In this document: in pieces, positions 60,441-64,000 of the stretch
Numbering within the stretch: position 1 is the stretch's first letter
How the letters are laid out: each line of letters begins with the position of its first letter
Assembly (NCBI RefSeq): GCF_010614805.1
Contig: NZ_JAAFZC010000001.1
Location: 2,644,001-2,708,000, forward strand
From: Pseudooceanicola aestuarii
Lineage (GTDB): Bacteria; Pseudomonadota; Alphaproteobacteria; Rhodobacterales; Rhodobacteraceae
DNA length: 64,000 nucleotides
Direction of reading: 5' to 3'
Notes under the pieces: model-generated
Databases searched by the model: none
The model's input: the letters and a program-made list of their open reading frames with translations, nothing else
Told to the model about the DNA's origin: nothing
Position numbers and translations under genes: made by a program

Positions 60441-61688
60441 CTACATCAGCTCCGGCGTGCGTCCGACCCGCTTGGCCACGCGGGCCACCGTCAGGCCCTG
60501 CACGAGGATGGAGAAGATCACCACGCAATAGGTCGCCGTCAGGATCAGCGGTTTCCACTCCCCTTCGGGCAGCGACAGGGCCAGCGCGACGGAGATCCCG
60601 CCCTTCAGCCCGCCCCAGGTCATGATCTGGATCGTCCCCTGATCAAAGCTGCGGAACGGGCGCAGCAGCAGCACGGGCACCGACACCGCCGCCAGCCGCG
60701 CCACCAGCGCCAGGCCGATGGCCAGCACGCAGGCCAGCAGGTATTCGTCCTCGAAGGCCAGGGCAAAGACCTCGAAGCCGATCAGCAGGAACAGCACGGC
60801 ATTCAGGATCTCGTCGATCAGCTTCCAGAAGGCATCGACATAACGCCGCGTCGCCTCGGACATGCCATGGCGGGCGCCGATATCCCCGATCAGAAGCCCC
60901 GCGCAGACCGCCATGATCGGGGCAGAGACATGCAACGCCACCGCCAGTTCATAGCCGCCAAAGGCCAGACCCAGGGTAATCAGCACCTCAAGGGAGGGAT
61001 CGTCGATATGGCGCATCACCCGGAACACCAGCCAGCCCAGCACCAGCCCCAGGGCCGCGCCACCTCCGGCTTCCTGCACGAACAGGATCGCTGCATCGGC
61101 CAGACCGCTGCCATGGGCGTCGTCACCGGGAAAGGCCATGCCCAGCAGCACCAGGAACACGACGTAGCCGACGCCGTCGTTGAACAGACTCTCCCCCGCG
61201 ATCTTGGTCTCCAGCGTCTTGGGCAGGTCGGCCTCCCGCAGGACGCCCAACACCGCCACCGGATCGGTGGGCGAGATCAGAGCCCCGAAGACCAGCGCCA
61301 CCAGGATCGGCATTCCGCAGATCGCCGCAAAGCCCAGGCCGAAGATCACCGTAGACAGCCCGACGCCGATGGTGGCCATCAGCAGCACCAGCCGCCATTG
61401 CCGGCGCAGGTCCGACAGCTTGACATGCAGTGCCCCGGCAAACAGCAGCAGGCCCAGCATCCCCTCCATCAGCGCCTCGGAGAAATCGATGCCGATGACG
61501 ATCCCGCGCACCTGTGCCGCGACCTCCAGCTCCGGCGCCACCAGGTCCAGCGCCAGCACGGCGAAGGACGACACCAGCGCCACCAGCAGGATCCCGATGG
61601 CCGAGGGCAGCTTGAGCGTGAAGTAATTCACCGCGCCAAAGGCACCGGCAAGGACAATCAGGAGAGAGGCGATCTGAAGCAGGGACAT
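60441..61688 (-). CDS. Na+/H+ antiporter, CPA1 family (NhaP-like)
   Basis: A 415-residue inner-membrane antiporter with about 12-13 predicted spans. The ion-binding ALISPTDPVAVLGVLREADLPKTLE and GESLFNDGVGYVVFLVLLG are the hallmark motifs of CPA1, with the conserved D and N residues; MTWGGLKGGISVALALSLP follows. It exchanges Na+ (or K+) for protons at the membrane. The ATG at 61688 has GGAG seven bases upstream and is preferred over 61709. It stands alone. Confidence 0.92.
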   Translation of the reverse strand: MSLLQIASLLIVLAGAFGAVNYFTLKLPSAIGILLVALVSSFAVLALDLVAPELEVAAQVRGIVIGIDFSEALMEGMLGLLLFAGALHVKLSDLRRQWRLVLLMATIGVGLSTVIFGLGFAAICGMPILVALVFGALISPTDPVAVLGVLREADLPKTLETKIAGESLFNDGVGYVVFLVLLGMAFPGDDAHGSGLADAAILFVQEAGGGAALGLVLGWLVFRVMRHIDDPSLEVLITLGLAFGGYELAVALHVSAPIMAVCAGLLIGDIGARHGMSEATRRYVDAFWKLIDEILNAVLFLLIGFEVFALAFEDEYLLACVLAIGLALVARLAAVSVPVLLLRPFRSFDQGTIQIMTWGGLKGGISVALALSLPEGEWKPLILTATYCVVIFSILVQGLTVARVAKRVGRTPELM

Positions 61689-62389
61689 CGGGAGGCTCCG
61701 CATGGGCACAGGATGCCCCGCGATAGCACCTCGCCCCCTGTCACGCCATCACGGATCGGTTTGGGGGAGAGACAAGGGCGGGAAGGGGTGAGAGGTATCC
61801 TCGGCTCGCCGGGCCATCACGGATCGGTTTGGGGGTGCGGAAGAGCTGTGACGCCAAGGGACCGCGACGTTCAGGCGGGCGGTGCGACCGGGCGCGGAAA
61901 TTCAGGGAAGGGCGAAGGGCGGCTTCGATCCGAAGACTTCGCCACGGCAAACCATGCCTGTCGGTATCTCGCTCGCGCGCCCGCCGCGCAACAATGAGCC
62001 GGCCCAAGGCTGGCGGGGCCCGGAGCGGGATCCGGGTCAAGAATGTCAGCGCGTCGTAAGGCTTCTTTCCCGCGATTGCCCTTTCCCCCGTTACGCAGGC
62101 CAGCCCTGGGGGGCGCCCGATCAGGCCGGTGCGGACGGATCGGAACTGGCGGGTCTGGCGGGTAGGTGTCGGGCGATCCCGCCGCCCACCAGATGCGCTG
62201 GCACCACCAGGTGTTAGGTCGTGTGGAAGGGGCGTGACGGAATAATGGAGAGAGAGGAGCGGTCGGGCGATCCTGCCGCTTCTTGCCCTCCATCGCGCTA
62301 CCTGCGTTCAAGGGTTGTCGAACGTCGGGGAACGGGCGGGGATACTGGAGATGTGGTAGGGATCATACCGCACCTCCGGTGGCCGGACC
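61689..62389. other. 701-bp region without a convincing gene, with two pairs of direct repeats
   Basis: No ORF looks coding; frames remain open only because GC is high. A 23-bp exact direct repeat occurs at 61745-61767 and 61813-61835. A second pair, 17 of 18 identical, occurs at 62168-62185 and 62262-62279 (GTCGGGCGATCC core). The region separates the antiporter gene from the EEP-family gene. Confidence 0.5.
61745..61835. repeat. Exact 23-bp direct repeat, 68-bp period
   Basis: The repeat at 61745-61767 begins GCCATCACGGATCGG and ends in five G; it is repeated without change at 61813-61835. Between them is 45 bp of unrelated sequence. It lies just upstream of the antiporter start. Its function is unknown. 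Confidence 0.85.
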
Positions 62390-63130
62390 TCAAGGTGACT
62401 CTGCTATCCGGGACAGATCCACCACCAGCGGCAGGTGGTCGGAGGCGATGCGCGCGGGGCGGGTGATGTGGGCGTGCACCGGGCCGGCGTGCAGGCCGGC
62501 GGCCTGGGCCTGACTGCTGAGCGCGAAGCGGTCCAGCGCGCCGACGGGGCGCGGCGCGGGGTAGCCGGGCGGGCAGGGCAGCAGATCAAAATCGCGCAGC
62601 TCTGCCGCCAGCGCCAGGGGGGCGCCCCAATGGTTGAAATCGCCCGCGATCAGCGTCGGGCGGATCGGGTGACGCTCCAGCTGGCGCCGGATCTCCGACA
62701 CTTGGCGCAGCCGGTCGCGGGTCAGCAGCGACAGGTGGACGCCGACCACGCGCAAAGGCCCCAGCACGGTGTCCAGATCAGCCAGGATCGCGCCGCGCGG
62801 TTCGATCCCCGGCAGGGTCAGCGTGTCCAGCCCTTCGACCGCGATCCCCGGCCGCAGCAGCATCGCATTGCCATGCCAGCCCAGCGACACGCCCGGCCCG
62901 GCGCCATCGGGGGTGGCAAAGGGCAGGGCGTGCCATCCCTCCGCCTGCAAAAGGTCTGGCGGCAGGGCGGCAGGACGGGGGGGCAACCGCTTGTCGGCTT
63001 CTTGCAGGACCGCGATCTGGGCGCCGGTATCCTCCAGCACTTCCAGCGCGCGATGGGGGTTGCGCCGCAGGTCCAGCCCGACACATTTCTGCAAGTTGTA
63101 GGTTGCGATCCGCAGGCGGGGTGCTTTCAT
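62390..63130 (-). CDS. Endonuclease/exonuclease/phosphatase (EEP) family protein
   Basis: A 246-residue protein of the EEP metal-dependent phosphodiesterase fold. Motifs are RIATYNLQKCVGLD, IAVLQEADKRLPPR (metal-binding Glu), VVGVHLSLLTRDRLRQV, LIAGDFNHWGAPL (Asp and Asn) and IASDHLPLVVDL (catalytic His). The substrate may be a nucleic acid, phospholipid or inositol phosphate. No signal peptide, so probably cytoplasmic. The start ATG at 63130 overlaps the putative start of the divergent membrane-protein gene. Confidence 0.9.
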   Translation of the reverse strand: MKAPRLRIATYNLQKCVGLDLRRNPHRALEVLEDTGAQIAVLQEADKRLPPRPAALPPDLLQAEGWHALPFATPDGAGPGVSLGWHGNAMLLRPGIAVEGLDTLTLPGIEPRGAILADLDTVLGPLRVVGVHLSLLTRDRLRQVSEIRRQLERHPIRPTLIAGDFNHWGAPLALAAELRDFDLLPCPPGYPAPRPVGALDRFALSSQAQAAGLHAGPVHAHITRPARIASDHLPLVVDLSRIAESP

Positions 63131-63824
63131 GGAGAGAGACCTCGCATGCTTGGGAAAGGTTGTCATCTTGTTCAGTGAACAGACCCTCGTCGCCCGCCTG
63201 ATCTGGGCCGCGTTGCTGATATCGGCGGCGGTTTCGCTGATCCTTGGCCGCTGGTCGCTGACCTTCGTGTCGCTTGCGACGCTGGGGCTGTCGGTGGCGC
63301 CGCTGTTCGTCGCGCGCTGGGTAGAGGTGCGTGTGCCGCCGTCCTTCATCGCGGCGATGGTGATCTTTGTCGGCGGCACGCTGTTTCTGGGCGAGGTATT
63401 CGATTTCTACGAACGGTTCTGGTGGTGGGACATCGCGATGCATGGTGGCTCTGCCGTGGGGTTCGGGCTGATCGGCTTTGTCCTGGTGTTCATGATGTTT
63501 CAGGGCGACCGTTACGCCGCGCCGCCCTGGGCGATCTCGCTGTTCGCGTTCTGCTTTGCCGTCGCCATCGGCGCCGCCTGGGAGGTCTTTGAATTCAGCA
63601 TGGACCAGCTGCTGGGCACCAATATGCAGAAATCCGGGCTGCTGGACACGATGGGCGACCTGATCGTCGACATGATCGGCGCCAGCCTGGGCGCGCTGAC
63701 GGGGTTCGCCTATCTCAAGGGGCAGCAGCTGAGCGGGATGACCGGGCTGATCGCCGAATTCGTCAAACGCAACCCGCGGTTCTTCCGTCGTCACGGGACG
63801 GGCCGGAAAGCAAAGCGGAAATAA
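63129..63824 (+). CDS. YjdF-like (DUF2238) membrane protein
   Basis: A 231-residue membrane protein with about six predicted spans. GEVFDFYERFWWWDIAMHGGSAVG matches the YjdF/DUF2238 family pattern, as does AAWEVFEFSMDQLLGTNMQ followed by DTMGDLIVDMIGAS. The C-terminus is very basic (RRHGTGRKAKRK). The annotated ATG overlaps the divergent ATG of the EEP gene by two bases; a TTG at 63168 with GGGAAAGG upstream is at least as likely as the true start. The function of the family is unknown. Confidence 0.8.
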   Translation: MERDLACLGKVVILFSEQTLVARLIWAALLISAAVSLILGRWSLTFVSLATLGLSVAPLFVARWVEVRVPPSFIAAMVIFVGGTLFLGEVFDFYERFWWWDIAMHGGSAVGFGLIGFVLVFMMFQGDRYAAPPWAISLFAFCFAVAIGAAWEVFEFSMDQLLGTNMQKSGLLDTMGDLIVDMIGASLGALTGFAYLKGQQLSGMTGLIAEFVKRNPRFFRRHGTGRKAKRK

Positions 63825-63876
63825 CGACTTGACCTCCTGCGCGCGGCGGCGTCCACATGGCGCCGAGGGAGGAGAC

Positions 63877-64000
63877 ATGCGCAAGGACAGGATTGACCTG
63901 GCCGGGGCGGCCGGGCTTGTGCTGGTTTCGGTCATATTGGGCACCAACCAGATCGCGATCAAGCTGACGGGCAGTGGCATCGCGCCAGTCTACCAGGTGG
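63877..64000 (+). CDS. DMT-superfamily (EamA) transporter 3, 3' end outside window
   Basis: The ATG at 63877 follows GGGAGGAG. The 41 residues seen show a first span (LAGAAGLVLVSVILGTNQIAIKL) with the GTNQIAIK motif of EamA-type transporters. The gene runs off the window, so family membership is inferred from the N-terminus only. Confidence 0.7.
   Translation, partial: MRKDRIDLAGAAGLVLVSVILGTNQIAIKLTGSGIAPVYQV

Noticed and set aside
59706..61997. Long plus-strand open frame antisense to the antiporter gene
   Set aside because: Composition rich in Gln, His and Arg is typical of antisense translation; it has no motif, and the minus-strand antiporter is clear.
61871..62311. Minus-strand open frame in the gene-free region before the EEP gene
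   Set aside because: Low-complexity Pro/Arg/Ala composition, no ribosome-binding site and no motif; treated as non-coding.
63171..63181. GTTCAGTGAAC palindrome near the start of the YjdF-like gene
   Set aside because: It resembles a symmetrical operator, but the alphaproteobacterial LexA site is a direct repeat with N7 spacing; it lies in or next to coding sequence and has no supporting context.

Overview
The window reads as a chromosomal segment of an alphaproteobacterium of the order Rhodobacterales (Roseobacter/Paracoccaceae type). The evidence is high GC; protein families and gene order typical of that group (lpxI in place of lpxH, a cckA histidine kinase, sciP next to ctrA, the pyrH-frr-uppS-cdsA-dxr-rseP-bamA-skp-fabZ-lpxA-lpxI-lpxB run); and alphaproteobacterial SOS boxes (GTTC-N7-GTTC). 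No insertion sequence, prophage, CRISPR array, tRNA or rRNA was recognised. It is mostly core genome, with a more variable right third.

Layout. 1-5.5 kb: end of an rsmB-type rRNA methyltransferase, the hybrid kinase CckA, a sulfotransferase-like gene and SOS-controlled recA. 5.6-9.7 kb: alaS, a DUF1330 gene and two tandem paralogous tiny secreted proteins. 9.8-14.1 kb: typA and ssb on the minus strand, then a lytic transglycosylase and an unknown exported protein. 14.2-21.4 kb: a minus-strand AraC regulator plus a peptide-type ABC transporter (substrate-binding protein, two permeases, one fused double ATPase). 21.5-35.1 kb: miaA divergent from the long envelope/isoprenoid/lipid A run, with an unannotated 44-residue membrane protein between rseP and bamA. 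35.2-42.6 kb: mnmA, sciP, ctrA, ligA, recG and a 40-residue membrane protein behind a perfect LexA box. 42.7-51.4 kb: a NifU-like scaffold, hisI, gluQ, a methyltransferase, a membrane/cNMP-binding protein, trmFO, a dihaem peroxidase, an ECHDC3-like crotonase, a thioesterase, rplM and rpsI. 51.5-64 kb: a methyl-accepting protein, tetR-ppk2, a P-loop ATPase-metA-hydrolase run, two DMT exporters, a Na+/H+ antiporter, an EEP-family phosphodiesterase, a YjdF-like membrane protein and the start of a further DMT gene. Two stretches of about 600-700 bp in the last part hold no convincing gene.

Two regulatory themes stand out. First, the sensor (CckA), response regulator (CtrA) and CtrA antagonist (SciP) of the cell-cycle/motility phosphorelay all lie here. 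Near-consensus CtrA-like sites (TTAA-N7-TTAA type) precede cckA, ctrA and the methyl-accepting protein gene. Second, exact SOS boxes precede recA and the 40-residue membrane protein after recG. That protein resembles in size, topology and regulation the SOS-induced division inhibitor SidA of Caulobacter, and is the strongest candidate here for an undescribed function.

All calls come from reading the sequence and translations by eye; no database search was run. Start codons were chosen from ribosome-binding sites, family length and neighbouring stops.
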